Source of the DNA: Nitrospirota bacterium | Lineage (GTDB): Bacteria; Nitrospirota; Thermodesulfovibrionia; Thermodesulfovibrionales; UBA6898 | Direction of reading: 5' to 3' | Length of the DNA stretch: 33,597 bases | Assembly: GCA_016215155.1 (NCBI GenBank) | Contig: JACRLQ010000044.1 | Location: 1-33,597, forward strand | Part shown: piece after piece, positions 1 to 8,337 of the stretch | How positions within the stretch are numbered: the stretch's first letter is position 1 | Layout: each line of letters starts with the position of its first letter | Notes under the pieces: generated by a model | Told to the model about the DNA's origin: nothing | Database searches by the model: none | What the model saw: only the letters and a program-made list of their open reading frames with translations | Made by a program: the position numbers and the translations under genes

Positions 1-1
1 C

Positions 2-70
2 GAGCGGCCGATGAAACTCACTCGGTCACAATTCAAGGCGGTCCTTGAAGAGGATGCATGGGACCTGTAA
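2..70 (+). CDS. C-terminal end of an unrecognised protein, possible antitoxin (partial)
   Basis: An open frame enters from the left edge and ends at TAA 68-70. It encodes about 22 residues ending FKAVLEEDAWDL; a Met codon lies at 11-13 but the true start is probably outside the window. It overlaps the ATG of the following PIN-domain gene (58-60) by 13 bases, the usual translationally coupled arrangement of an antitoxin upstream of a VapC-like toxin. The antitoxin role is inferred only from this overlap; too little sequence is visible to name a family. Confidence 0.45.
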   Translation, partial: ERPMKLTRSQFKAVLEEDAWDL

Positions 71-570
71 ACCTCGACGATATTCCTGACGGCAGCCTAT
101 GCGTTATAGACACAAATGTCTTGCTCTATGCTGAGCAGGGGGTTTCAGATCAGGCACAAAGACTTCTCAGACGCTGTACACGAGGTGAGCTATCAGGCAT
201 TCTGCCCCAGACGGTCTGGCAGGAGGTGACTCACAAACTCATGCTTGCCGAGGCCATGGCAAAGGGGCTTATTTCCGGAGGCAATCCGGCCGGTCGTCTT
301 GCTGCAAAGCCGGATGCCATACGAAGCTTGAGCCTATACAGGGCCAAGGTGCAGGCGCTTGTTGATCTTGGGCTCGGGTTTGAGGCTTGTACTCTCATGG
401 ATTTGACCAAGACCGCCTTCGGGCTTCAGGAGAAATACGGGTTTCTAACGAACGATGCGATGGTGCTGGCTGTAGCGATAAGACTGAAGGCGGATGCCCT
501 TGTATCAAGTGACAAGGCGTTTCATGGGGTGACTGAGGTGGCGGTCCATGCGCCTACGGATTTGTACTGA
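58..570 (+). CDS. PIN-domain protein, VapC-like candidate toxin
   Basis: A 170-residue protein with the acidic residues of a PIN-fold RNase: D18 in the strand-1 motif VIDTNVLLYAE, E56 in WQEV, D133 in TNDAMVLAVAIR and D152 in LVSSDKAF. PIN proteins of this kind usually cleave RNA with Mg2+ or Mn2+ and act as toxins neutralised by an upstream antitoxin. The gene overlaps an upstream frame by 13 bases, which supports a toxin-antitoxin pair. At 170 residues it is longer than a minimal VapC (about 130); the extra length lies around residues 65-105. The frame is intact, unlike the toxins further along the window. RNase fold is well supported; the toxin role and RNA target are inferred. Confidence 0.8.
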   Translation: MGPVNLDDIPDGSLCVIDTNVLLYAEQGVSDQAQRLLRRCTRGELSGILPQTVWQEVTHKLMLAEAMAKGLISGGNPAGRLAAKPDAIRSLSLYRAKVQALVDLGLGFEACTLMDLTKTAFGLQEKYGFLTNDAMVLAVAIRLKADALVSSDKAFHGVTEVAVHAPTDLY

Positions 571-589
571 TGAGTTTCAGGTCCGTAGG
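553..589. terminator. Inverted repeat between convergent PIN and cysM genes
   Basis: Perfect 8-base arms CCTACGGA (553-560) and TCCGTAGG (582-589) are separated by 21 bases that hold the stop codon of the PIN gene. It sits exactly where two convergent genes meet, so a bidirectional terminator is plausible, but there is no clear T-run and the loop is long. Confidence 0.35.
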
Positions 590-591
590 GC

Positions 592-1500
592 TTAAGGCGG
601 GCATTTCGCGCATACTGACGTAAACAGCGCGGTGCTTAAATAGCGGTCTCCCCTGTCCGGCAGAATAACAACTATGGTTCCTTTGCCTATCATGCCGGCC
701 ACTTTGACAGCGCCTGCCATGGCGGCCCCGCTGCTCATCCCGACGAAAAGGCCCTCCTTAAGGGCAAGCGTCCTTGTCATCGTGAAGGCATCCTCATCAT
801 TAACATTAATCTTTTCGTCAAGCGCAGCCGGCTGGTAAATCTTGGGCACTATCGATTCGTTCATATTTTTGAGACCTTGAACCTTGTGTCCGAGCAACGG
901 CTCGACCCCGATTATCCTGATCGCCGGGTTGAACTCCTTCAGCCTCCTGCCCGCGCCCATAAGTGTGCCTGTAGTGCCCATCCCTGCAACAAAGCAGTCT
1001 AATCTGCCTTTGGTCTGCTCGATGATCTCTTTCCCGGTAGTCTCATAATGCGCCTTTATGTTTGAAGGGTTATCGAACTGGTTAGGCATGAAATACTGTC
1101 CCTGAGATTCATTATAAATCTTATGGGCCAGCTTAATCGCGCCGTCAGTGCCCTGATTACCGGGGCTCAAAACAAGCTCCGCGCCGAAGGCCTCAAGCAC
1201 CTTTCTGCGTTCCATCGATACGCACTCAGGCATCACTAGCCTGACTTTATAGCCCTTTGCCGCGCCGACCATCGCAAGCCCGATGCCGGTGTTGCCCGAG
1301 GTCGCCTCAAGGATGGTGTCGCCCGGCTTTATAAGCCCGGCGTCCTCGGCGTCTTTTACCATATAGAGGGCTATCCTGTCTTTGACCGAACCGCCGGGGT
1401 TATTGCCCTCAAGCTTTGCGTAGATCTCGACGGACGGATGAGGATTGACGGCCTCAAGTCTCACAAGAGGGGTGTTTCCTATGCAGTCAAGAATTCCCAT
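592..1500 (-). CDS. cysM: Cysteine synthase, CysM type (PLP-dependent)
   Basis: A 302-residue fold-type II PLP enzyme expected to make L-cysteine from O-acetylserine and sulfide or thiosulfate in the cytoplasm. Visible motifs are the PLP-lysine segment GGSVKDR (K40), the phosphate/substrate loop TSGNTG (67-72), the glycine loop MGTTGTLMG near 175, and SSGAAMAG near 255. [13 protein letters not shown] and [12 protein letters not shown] resemble CysM more than CysK, and the length matches CysM (about 303). No sulfur-carrier or serine acetyltransferase gene lies beside it. It is divergent from hcp. No clear Shine-Dalgarno precedes the ATG; a TATATT lies 6 bases upstream, so a very short leader is possible. 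The CysM/CysK distinction is less certain than the enzyme family. Confidence 0.92.
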   Translation of the reverse strand: MGILDCIGNTPLVRLEAVNPHPSVEIYAKLEGNNPGGSVKDRIALYMVKDAEDAGLIKPGDTILEATSGNTGIGLAMVGAAKGYKVRLVMPECVSMERRKVLEAFGAELVLSPGNQGTDGAIKLAHKIYNESQGQYFMPNQFDNPSNIKAHYETTGKEIIEQTKGRLDCFVAGMGTTGTLMGAGRRLKEFNPAIRIIGVEPLLGHKVQGLKNMNESIVPKIYQPAALDEKINVNDEDAFTMTRTLALKEGLFVGMSSGAAMAGAVKVAGMIGKGTIVVILPDRGDRYLSTALFTSVCAKCPP

Positions 1501-1567
1501 TCAGAAAATATAACAGATTCCGCAAAAAATTTCCGCCGTATGACCTTCATCATATTAATCCCAAAGC

Positions 1568-1589
1568 TTGAGTTATATACTTAACTCAA
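1568..1589. promoter_or_regulatory. Perfect inverted repeat, probable CRP/FNR-family operator upstream of hcp
   Basis: Arms TTGAGTTA (1568-1575) and TAACTCAA (1582-1589) are exact reverse complements around the 6-base spacer TATACT. Size and symmetry fit a dimeric CRP/FNR-family site. Family members such as HcpR, NnrR or DNR commonly control hcp in response to nitrosative stress. The site is 53 bases before the hcp start and 68 bases before the divergent cysM start, so it could affect either gene. The identity of the bound regulator is inferred. Confidence 0.6.
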
Positions 1590-1607
1590 ATCATGCATAG
1601 ACATGAT
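1590..1607. promoter_or_regulatory. Second perfect inverted repeat upstream of hcp
   Basis: ATCATG (1590-1595) and CATGAT (1602-1607) form a perfect dyad around the 6-base spacer CATAGA. It directly abuts the first inverted repeat, with the same 6-base spacer but a different half-site. It may bind a second regulator or lie between promoter and transcription start. No function can be assigned from sequence alone. Confidence 0.4.
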
Positions 1608-1641
1608 CTTCAAATAAACAGCATTTCGGAGGTTTTAAAAA

Positions 1642-3309
1642 ATGTTTTGTTACCAGTGTGAGCAGGCATCAAACGGTAAGGCATGCACAAAGATCGGAGT
1701 TTGCGGCAAGGACCCGGAGTTATCGGCGCTTCAGGACCTTTTGGTCTATTCCCTTAAAGGACTTTCACTCCTTGCGGTCGAGGCGCGAAAGGCCGGCATC
1801 GTCGATCAGGACGTTAATATATTTACGACCAAGGCGCTTTTTTCGACACTTACCAATGTGGATTTCGACCCGAAGCGGTTCGAGACCCTGATTCACCGGT
1901 GTATTGAACTGCGTGACAACCTGAAGGCACGGGTCAAAGCGGCGGGAGGAAAGACGGACTTCACCCATGGGAGTGTCTCCTTCACGCCTCAGACCACGGT
2001 CGAGGGTCTTTCGAAACAGGGCAGACAGGTCGTAGAGAAGGTCTCCGACGTCCTGATCAATCCCGACATTCAGTCCCTCCAGGACATCCTGATATTCGGA
2101 TTGAAGGGCGTTGCCGCATATGCCGACCACGCGCATATCCTGGGTAAAACTGATGAATCCGTCTACGCCTTCATGCATGAAGCGCTTGCAGGTACGACCA
2201 GGACAGACCTCGGACTCGACGAATGGGTATCCCTCGTCCTTAAATGCGGAGAGGTCAATCTCAAGGCCATGGAGATCCTCGATTCCGGCAATACCGGCGC
2301 ATATGGGCATCCGGCGCCGACGAAGGTCCCGCTTGGGCATAAGGCCGGCAAGGCGATTCTTGTCTCCGGTCATGACCTAAAAGACCTTGAGAACATCCTT
2401 AAGCAGACCGAGGGTAAAGGGATCAATGTCTATACCCATGGCGAGATGCTGCCGGCACACGGCTATCCGGGTCTTAAAAAATATCCGCATTTTTACGGTC
2501 ACTATGGCACGGCATGGCAGAACCAGCATAAGGAGTTCGCGCACTTCCCCGGCGCTATCGTGATGACCACCAACTGCATACAAAAGCCCCTTGCCTCCTA
2601 TAAAGACAACCTCTTCACCTGCGGCCTCGTGGGCTGGCCTGATGTGGCCCATATTGCGGATGGCGACTTCACACCTGTCATCGAAAAGGCCCTGGCGCTG
2701 CCGGGATTCACCACGGACCAGCCCGGCAAAGAAGTCATGGCCGGCTTTGCCAGAAATGCCGTGTTAGGGGTTGCGGACAAGGTGATCGAGGCGGTAAAAA
2801 ACAGGCAGATCCGTCATTTCTTCCTCGTAGGCGGCTGTGACGGCGCAAAGACAGGCAGGAACTATTACACGAAATTCGTTGAAATGGCCCCCAAGGACAC
2901 GGTCATCCTGACACTCGCCTGCGGCAAGTTCAGGTTCTTCGACAAGGACCTGGGGGACATCGGAGGCATCCCGAGACTGCTCGACATCGGCCAGTGTAAT
3001 GACGCGTACTCAGCCGTCCAGATAGCCCTCGCCCTCTCGAAGGCCTTTAACGTCGGGGTGAATGAACTGCCTCTTTCCCTGATACTTTCTTGGTATGAAC
3101 AGAAGGCCGTGGCGATCCTCCTTTCGCTGCTTTCACTGGGCATCAGGGACATCCGCCTCGGGCCGACGCTTCCGGCCTTCATCACGCCGAACGTCCTGGA
3201 GGTGCTTGTGAAAAACTTCGGCATCAGGCCGATCGCCCAGACCCCTGAAGAAGACTTAAGGACGATCCTGGGCGAAGACTGCTGCCCGGACATTGCCGCG
3301 GCGGCATGA
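1642..3309 (+). CDS. hcp: Hybrid cluster protein / hydroxylamine reductase, [4Fe-4S] class
   Basis: A 555-residue cytoplasmic iron-sulfur enzyme that reduces hydroxylamine in vitro; in E. coli Hcp acts as an NO reductase and S-nitrosylase in nitrosative stress. The N-terminal cysteines C3, C6, C15 and C21 have the C-x2-C-x8-C-x5-C spacing of the [4Fe-4S] (Desulfovibrio) class, not the longer spacing of the [2Fe-2S] enterobacterial class. Hybrid-cluster ligand segments are all present: SGHDL, THGEMLPAHGYP, TTNCIQKP, VGGCDGAKTGR, TLACGKFRF, DIGQCNDA and the late Glu in ILSWYEQKA. A strong GGAGG (1628-1632) precedes the ATG. No hcr reductase gene follows, so the electron donor is encoded elsewhere. 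It is a single-gene unit with a strong terminator after it. Confidence 0.97.
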   Translation: MFCYQCEQASNGKACTKIGVCGKDPELSALQDLLVYSLKGLSLLAVEARKAGIVDQDVNIFTTKALFSTLTNVDFDPKRFETLIHRCIELRDNLKARVKAAGGKTDFTHGSVSFTPQTTVEGLSKQGRQVVEKVSDVLINPDIQSLQDILIFGLKGVAAYADHAHILGKTDESVYAFMHEALAGTTRTDLGLDEWVSLVLKCGEVNLKAMEILDSGNTGAYGHPAPTKVPLGHKAGKAILVSGHDLKDLENILKQTEGKGINVYTHGEMLPAHGYPGLKKYPHFYGHYGTAWQNQHKEFAHFPGAIVMTTNCIQKPLASYKDNLFTCGLVGWPDVAHIADGDFTPVIEKALALPGFTTDQPGKEVMAGFARNAVLGVADKVIEAVKNRQIRHFFLVGGCDGAKTGRNYYTKFVEMAPKDTVILTLACGKFRFFDKDLGDIGGIPRLLDIGQCNDAYSAVQIALALSKAFNVGVNELPLSLILSWYEQKAVAILLSLLSLGIRDIRLGPTLPAFITPNVLEVLVKNFGIRPIAQTPEEDLRTILGEDCCPDIAAAA

Positions 3310-3342
3310 CGTTTTGACGGCAGTATAACGATTATTCTCTCC

Positions 3343-3371
3343 AAAGAGGTCCGGGGTCTCCGGACCTCTTT
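3343..3371 (+). terminator. Intrinsic terminator after hcp
   Basis: A perfect 12-bp stem, AAAGAGGTCCGG (3343-3354) with CCGGACCTCTTT (3360-3371), and a 5-base loop, followed by GCTTTTAT. It lies 34 bases after the hcp stop. The rest of the gap to ychF (3372-3554) shows no gene. Confidence 0.85.
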
Positions 3372-3554
3372 GCTTTTATGGCCCTTCATGCTTCTTATCT
3401 GTTATCATATGGGTTAAGTAAATCCCAGCACGTTGCCGGTAATTGGCTGCTCTCAGGACCCTCCAGGTTTCCTCCGTGCCCCTCGTGAATAGGATGAAAT
3501 AATTGCGCTTTTATCAGCTGCAATAATAAACAGTTTCAATACAGGAGAATACAA

Positions 3555-4655
3555 ATGGCTTTAAGTATCGGTATCGTCGGACTTCCCAATGTGGGGAAGT
3601 CTACACTTTTTAACGCGCTTACAAAAAATCAGATCGCGGTCGCGGCAAATTATCCTTTTTGCACCATAGAGCCTAACAAGGCGATTGTAGCAGTGCCGGA
3701 CAGGCGCCTGGACCAGTTATCGGACATCGTAAACCCCCAGAGGGTCCAAAATGCTATCGTCGAGTTTACGGACATCGCGGGACTGGTAAAGGGGGCCTCA
3801 AAAGGAGAAGGGCTGGGCAACCAGTTCCTTTCGCACATCCGGGAGACCTCGGCCATTGTCCATGTGGTGAGATGCTTTGAAGACGACGCGATTATACACG
3901 TTGACGGCACTGTGGACCCATTGCGCGATATCGAGGTGATAAACACGGAACTCGTCCTTGCCGACATCCAGACGCTCGAAAACAGGATAACGCGCCTCGA
4001 CAAACAGGCCAAAACAGACAAAAAACTCCAACCTCTCCTTGAAGTCTCAAAGAGGCTGCTTGACCACCTCAATACCGGCGCCCCTGCCATACTTTTTGCC
4101 GAAAAGGAATCCGAGATATTTACCGAGCTGACGAGGGAGACGAGGCTGATCTCCCTCAAGCCTGTCATATACGCCGCCAATGTCGATGAGGCGGGTCTCT
4201 CTGAAGACAATGAAAAAGTCAGGGCGGTCCGTTCGTTTGCGTCTGAGCATAATGCCGAAACCGTGAAGATCTGCGCCAGGGTCGAAGAGGAGATGGCCGG
4301 GATGAGCGATGCCGAACGCGCTGAATTTCTGGATTCGCTCGGCCAGTCCGAGGGCGGCCTCGACCAGATCATCCACCACGGTTATCACGCGCTCGGACTG
4401 ATCAGCTACTTCACGGCCGGGGTCAAGGAAGTGCGCGCCTGGACTATAGAACGGGGATGGAAAGCGCCCAGGGCCGCTGCTGTTATTCACGACGATTTTG
4501 AGCGCGGCTTTATCCGGGCCGAGGTCATGGCCTTCGAAGACTTTATTGAAGGCAGAGGCGAGGCAGGGGCGAGGACCGCCGGGAGACTCCGCACCGAGGG
4601 TAAGGAATACGTCGTCAACAACGGAGACGTGATGCATTTTCTGTTTAACGTATAA
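3555..4655 (+). CDS. ychF: Obg-family ATPase YchF/OLA1
   Basis: A 366-residue P-loop NTPase of the TRAFAC class that binds ribosomes and hydrolyses ATP in preference to GTP. The P-loop is GLPNVGKST (9-17), the Walker B-like segment is FTDIAGLVKGASKGEGLGNQ, and the base-specificity motif is NVDE (YAANVDEAG) in place of NKxD, the substitution that gives YchF its ATP preference. A coiled-coil segment lies around residues 130-175, and a C-terminal TGS domain ends at VNNGDVMHFLFNV. Length matches the family (about 363). AGGAG at 3542-3546 is the ribosome binding site. Confidence 0.97.
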   Translation: MALSIGIVGLPNVGKSTLFNALTKNQIAVAANYPFCTIEPNKAIVAVPDRRLDQLSDIVNPQRVQNAIVEFTDIAGLVKGASKGEGLGNQFLSHIRETSAIVHVVRCFEDDAIIHVDGTVDPLRDIEVINTELVLADIQTLENRITRLDKQAKTDKKLQPLLEVSKRLLDHLNTGAPAILFAEKESEIFTELTRETRLISLKPVIYAANVDEAGLSEDNEKVRAVRSFASEHNAETVKICARVEEEMAGMSDAERAEFLDSLGQSEGGLDQIIHHGYHALGLISYFTAGVKEVRAWTIERGWKAPRAAAVIHDDFERGFIRAEVMAFEDFIEGRGEAGARTAGRLRTEGKEYVVNNGDVMHFLFNV

Positions 4656-4750
4656 GGGCGCGCCCCGGGAACATCCGGCTGAAAGATATTTGTTGAACTT
4701 CCCCTCCGTTGGTGATAACCTGTAATCAGGAAAACTATTAAGGAGGCGAT

Positions 4751-4948
4751 ATGTTTAAAGATGACGACAATAAAGGCGCGGAGATACTGGTTTCTTTTCT
4801 TATCGGCGGGATAGTGGGGGCGGGCCTTGCTATCCTGTTTGCCCCCCAGTCGGGGAAAAAGACCAGGGCACAGATAGTCGATATGGCGGATGACATCAGG
4901 GATTCAGCCTCAGACTACGCAAAGAGGCTTAAGAAAAAGGTTTCCTGA
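4751..4948 (+). CDS. Small YtxH-family membrane protein
   Basis: A 65-residue protein with one hydrophobic segment rich in small residues (about 13-30, LVSFLIGGIVGAGLAILFAP) followed by the typical SGKKTRAQI and a charged helical tail. This is the YtxH layout: an N-terminal membrane anchor, a P-x-S-G-K/R-x-T-R motif, then an amphipathic helix. The function of the family is not established beyond a stress association in Bacillus. AAGGAGG is placed ideally before the ATG. It is separated from ychF by 95 bases and probably has its own promoter. Confidence 0.8.
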   Translation: MFKDDDNKGAEILVSFLIGGIVGAGLAILFAPQSGKKTRAQIVDMADDIRDSASDYAKRLKKKVS

Positions 4949-4983
4949 ACTTTGCCCTGCCTCCGGCGCCCTTTAATGCCTTA

Positions 4984-5027
4984 TCTACTGCGGGACTGCC
5001 ATCTGCCGCACGCGGTCCTGCAGTAGA
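4984..5027. terminator. Stem-loop between convergent ytxH-like and SurA-like genes
   Basis: TCTACTGCGGGAC (4984-4996) pairs with GTCCTGCAGTAGA (5015-5027), giving 13 pairs including one G-U, with an 18-base loop. It fills the 87-base gap between two convergent genes and may act in both directions. There is no strong T-tract on either side, so the terminator call is moderate. Confidence 0.45.
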
Positions 5028-5035
5028 AGACATAT

Positions 5036-5533
5036 TCATTTCAGCTGTATCTTAATAAACGCGTTATTTCTTAGTTCCTTTATCGTCGCCTTAAGTTTTT
5101 CGTTCAGGAGTTTCTCTGAAAGATAGTTTTCGATCTCAGCCCTGACATCATCGTACTGCAGTCCCGGGAACTCCCTGCTGTTGGCCAGATAGAATTCCTC
5201 GATCTCCCTGTCGCTGACCGTAAGCAGCGCCCTTATCTTGAGGTTTATATATTCCTTTATAAGCTCCTCTTTCGTCGGCGCTTCGATCCGGTATTTCTTC
5301 GCCTCCCTCAGGAGTAATATACGGTTGATCATCGTATTGAGCACTTCCTCCCCGGTCACCGTAGCGGTGACCCTCAGGGTGTTTTTATACTGTTCCTCAA
5401 ATTCGCTCAGTGTGATGGCCTGGTTGTCCACAAAGGCCACGACACGGTCGTTAATCGGCGCCGCCCATCCCGTGCCGCAACTGATTAATAAAGCCAGGCA
5501 GCTGATTGTCAGAGTCCTTCGCAGCGCTTTCAT
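5036..5533 (-). CDS. Short SurA-like periplasmic protein lacking a PPIase domain
   Basis: A 165-residue exported protein with a Sec signal (basic start, hydrophobic core LTISCLALLISCG, cleavage likely near GWA-AP). The mature start, NDRVVAFVDNQAITLSEFEEQ, is the SurA N-terminal signature, and a long helical chaperone-like segment follows. A C-terminal helix (VRAEIENYLSEKLLNEKLKATIKELR) resembles the segment that completes the SurA core, but no parvulin domain is present; E. coli SurA is 428 residues with two. It follows the Omp85 gene by about 70 bases on the same strand, suggesting a chaperone that delivers outer-membrane proteins to that machine. The SurA relation is well supported, the client role inferred. 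Confidence 0.8.
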   Translation of the reverse strand: MKALRRTLTISCLALLISCGTGWAAPINDRVVAFVDNQAITLSEFEEQYKNTLRVTATVTGEEVLNTMINRILLLREAKKYRIEAPTKEELIKEYINLKIRALLTVSDREIEEFYLANSREFPGLQYDDVRAEIENYLSEKLLNEKLKATIKELRNNAFIKIQLK

Positions 5534-5603
5534 TATATTTTCACCATATAGCTTTCATTGACCTTTCAGTTACATAAATAAAGGGAAATGCCCTATTGCC
5601 GTC

Positions 5604-8321
5604 CTAAAACGCATGTCCTATGCTGAAGTGCAGCGCGCCCCTGCTCTCTCCCTCCTGCCTTTTGAGTTTAAAGCCATAATCGACCCTCAGCGGCCCGACG
5701 GGTGTTTCATACCTAAGCCCCAGACCAGAGGTGTATCGTATTTCCGACACTATAACGTTCTTCGCGCTCACCCAGACATTCCCCATGTCAACAAAGGGCA
5801 CCAGTCCGAACCCCTTCCCCAGGGAGGCCCTCAATTCCAGGTTGCCCATCAGGAAGAAATTGCCCCCGGTGGGGTTTCCGTCGGCGCCTTTGGGACCGAG
5901 GGTGTCCTGTTCAAATCCCCTGACAGTAGACCGCCCGCCGAGAAAAAACCTCTCGACGATCGGGAGTTCGTGGGTAGTTCCGAAATGATATGCCACCCCG
6001 CTTCTGACGGATGCGGCGAGGACGAGGGCCTTGGACAGCCGATGGAACCTGCTTGCGTACACCTCCAGCTTGGCAAAATTTGTCTCGGACAGAAGCAAAC
6101 TTGAAGCAAGCTTAAGGGAAGCGCCTGCCAGCATACCCTTGCCAGGGTCAAAGGGGTTGTCCCTGGTGTCGTAAACTATCGCAGGCTTTATGCTGCTGAT
6201 CGCGAGGGTCCCGGTGTCCTCCTTGCTGAGGACCACATCCGGCTGTACGTCAGCCGTCCTTACCAGCGAAAATTCATAATAAAATTCGGCCTTCATGATA
6301 CCGCTTAATTTCTTCTCCACCCCGGCCGTAAACGAGTACCGGGTCAGCTGATAAAGTATCTCCTTTGACGCGCCGTTTAACTCTTTTTTCCTGTCATATT
6401 GAAGAAAAATCCTCAGCGGCAGCGGCCTGTTCAGAAACCACGGCTCATTGTACTGAAGAAGGAAACGCCTCTGGAGGGAGCTCACCTCCGCCCTCACGAG
6501 CCCCTCCCTGTTCATCCCCCAGAGGTTCCTGTAGCTCACTTGAAGAAAGCCCCTGAACTTGTCCTGTTCCGCATACCCCGCCCCGAACTCAACGGACCCC
6601 GCGTTGCCTTCCTTCACCTTAATGAGGACATCGCTTCTTTCATCATCGAGATCGACCGCCTCTATCTCGACGTCCGTAAAAAGACCGAGCCTGTACAGCT
6701 TCTGTTTCTCTTCCGCAAACACCCCGAGATTGTAGGGTCCCCCTTCCTTGTGCAGAAGCTCACGCCGGATGATCCTGTATTTAGTCCTGTTGTTGCCGAA
6801 GACGACGGTCCTTCCAAGATACCTCTTGCCTCCTTCGGTCACTGAAAAAACTATGGCGGCCCTGTGGTTCTGGATAGTGCTCTGCACGCTGACGCTTATG
6901 TTCACATGGCCTTTCTTATTGTAATATTCAAGTATCCTGAGTCTCGCGTCGGAGATATCGACCTCATTATACGGATCGCCGGGTTTTATGCCCGCGGCCG
7001 AGGCAAGTACGTCCCTGATATCGGTCCCGGCGCCCGATATTTCGACGGATGATATCTCGGTTTTTTCCCCCTCGTCTATAGCGATCAGCAGATCTACCGA
7101 GCTCCCCCCTTCGGCCGGCCTGACCTCGATATTCCTGACAGCGGCCTCAAGATACCCGAGGGCCCCGTATAATTCCCTAAGGGCTTCCCTGTCCTTTTCG
7201 ACAAGATCGGGGTTGTAATATTCGTTTTCCTTTAACGTCATGACCGCCTTGAGCTTATCATGGGGAAGACCCGAACCGTCAAATGTTATCGAAGCTATTT
7301 TTTGTCTGTCGCCCTCAAATATGAAAAAAGAGAGGTTTATGGTCTCCCCGTCCGTCCTTGTGACCGGGGCCGCCTGTGCGCTCGGATAGCCCTCGGCATG
7401 ATACAGCGCCAGAATCCGGTCAACTGTTTCCGCTATGACATCGTCACTGAAATCTTCGATCTCAGGCAGCGCAATGGCCTTGAGAATTGTCTTTGTGGAC
7501 AGAGCGCTGTTGCCCTCGATGTCCACCTCAAGCCTCCGTCCCGGGTCAACCGGTATTTCAAGATCACCGTCAGAAAATTTGTGGGGACCGACCTGAGGTT
7601 TGATATGGCCCTGTTTTTTCAGAAACTCCCTGATGCGGGTTATGTCCTTTTCAATCTTCTCGGAGTCATACACATCGCCGGGGGTGACTTTCATAAGATC
7701 ATAATAAGCCGTTCTCTGCCGTTCCCCCGAAGCAGCCGGGGCGGAAAGAAGGTCGAGCCTGATCGTTTTGATGGTAAGCGGAGGGCCTGTGTCGACCTTA
7801 ATATACACGTCAACCCTGTACGGCGATCCGGTCGTCTTCGTTTCGATCGAGATATCGGCTGAGGGAAAACCTTTCTTTCCAAGCATCCTTTTCATATCGT
7901 CTATCGAAGGCCGGATGAGGTCATATCTCATGATGTCATCTTCTTTAAATACCGAGTAGGCCCTGAGCAGTTTCCCCGAAAGCTGGAAGTCTCCGGAGAG
8001 ATATACCTTTCTTATCCGGTCCCTTTCCCTGACAGTAATCACAACGTCCGCCGGATCACCCTCGCCGACAGACACTGAAATGTCCTCGAAGATGCCTTTG
8101 AGGAAGGCCGTCTTGATGCCCCTTCTGACACTGGCGCCGTCCGTTACCGTCCCCGGTCTCAGGCCGAGCATATCGAGCAGCTCCTCTTCCCCGATCGAAT
8201 ACAGTCCCCTTACAGTCACGCCGGCGGCGGTCGTGCCTGCGCCAAGGACATGCCCCTCAGCAAAAAAAATCCCCGAGAAGACCAGAAGTCCGATAAATAC
8301 CGCTTTCAGATAATCCTTCAT
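5604..8321 (-). CDS. Omp85/BamA-TamA family outer-membrane assembly protein with about seven POTRA-like repeats
   Basis: An outer-membrane insertase of about 905 residues. The ATG at 8321 was chosen because the protein then starts MKDYLKAVFIGLLVFSG, a signal peptide, 17 bases after the tamB stop; an upstream ATG at 8369 would overlap tamB and add a polar extension. After the signal come about 540 residues that divide into seven POTRA-like units, each with the pattern beta, helix, helix ending in a G-[YF/H]-x-x-A/V turn (KKGFPSADI, KQGHIKPQV, AEGYPSAQA, ALGYLEAAV, KKGHVNISV, RLGLFTDVE). E. coli BamA has five and TamA three. A 16-strand-type barrel follows, with ERFFLGGRSTVRGF as the conserved Omp85 loop 6 region and a C-terminal Phe (HFSIGHAF). 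Location directly after tamB suggests a TamA-like role, but a BamA role is also possible. Confidence 0.9.
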   Translation of the reverse strand: MKDYLKAVFIGLLVFSGIFFAEGHVLGAGTTAAGVTVRGLYSIGEEELLDMLGLRPGTVTDGASVRRGIKTAFLKGIFEDISVSVGEGDPADVVITVRERDRIRKVYLSGDFQLSGKLLRAYSVFKEDDIMRYDLIRPSIDDMKRMLGKKGFPSADISIETKTTGSPYRVDVYIKVDTGPPLTIKTIRLDLLSAPAASGERQRTAYYDLMKVTPGDVYDSEKIEKDITRIREFLKKQGHIKPQVGPHKFSDGDLEIPVDPGRRLEVDIEGNSALSTKTILKAIALPEIEDFSDDVIAETVDRILALYHAEGYPSAQAAPVTRTDGETINLSFFIFEGDRQKIASITFDGSGLPHDKLKAVMTLKENEYYNPDLVEKDREALRELYGALGYLEAAVRNIEVRPAEGGSSVDLLIAIDEGEKTEISSVEISGAGTDIRDVLASAAGIKPGDPYNEVDISDARLRILEYYNKKGHVNISVSVQSTIQNHRAAIVFSVTEGGKRYLGRTVVFGNNRTKYRIIRRELLHKEGGPYNLGVFAEEKQKLYRLGLFTDVEIEAVDLDDERSDVLIKVKEGNAGSVEFGAGYAEQDKFRGFLQVSYRNLWGMNREGLVRAEVSSLQRRFLLQYNEPWFLNRPLPLRIFLQYDRKKELNGASKEILYQLTRYSFTAGVEKKLSGIMKAEFYYEFSLVRTADVQPDVVLSKEDTGTLAISSIKPAIVYDTRDNPFDPGKGMLAGASLKLASSLLLSETNFAKLEVYASRFHRLSKALVLAASVRSGVAYHFGTTHELPIVERFFLGGRSTVRGFEQDTLGPKGADGNPTGGNFFLMGNLELRASLGKGFGLVPFVDMGNVWVSAKNVIVSEIRYTSGLGLRYETPVGPLRVDYGFKLKRQEGESRGALHFSIGHAF

Positions 8322-8337
8322 TCGAATTTCATCCGCG

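Noticed and set aside
3650-4372. 240-residue open frame on the minus strand
   Set aside because: Antisense to ychF and without recognisable features.
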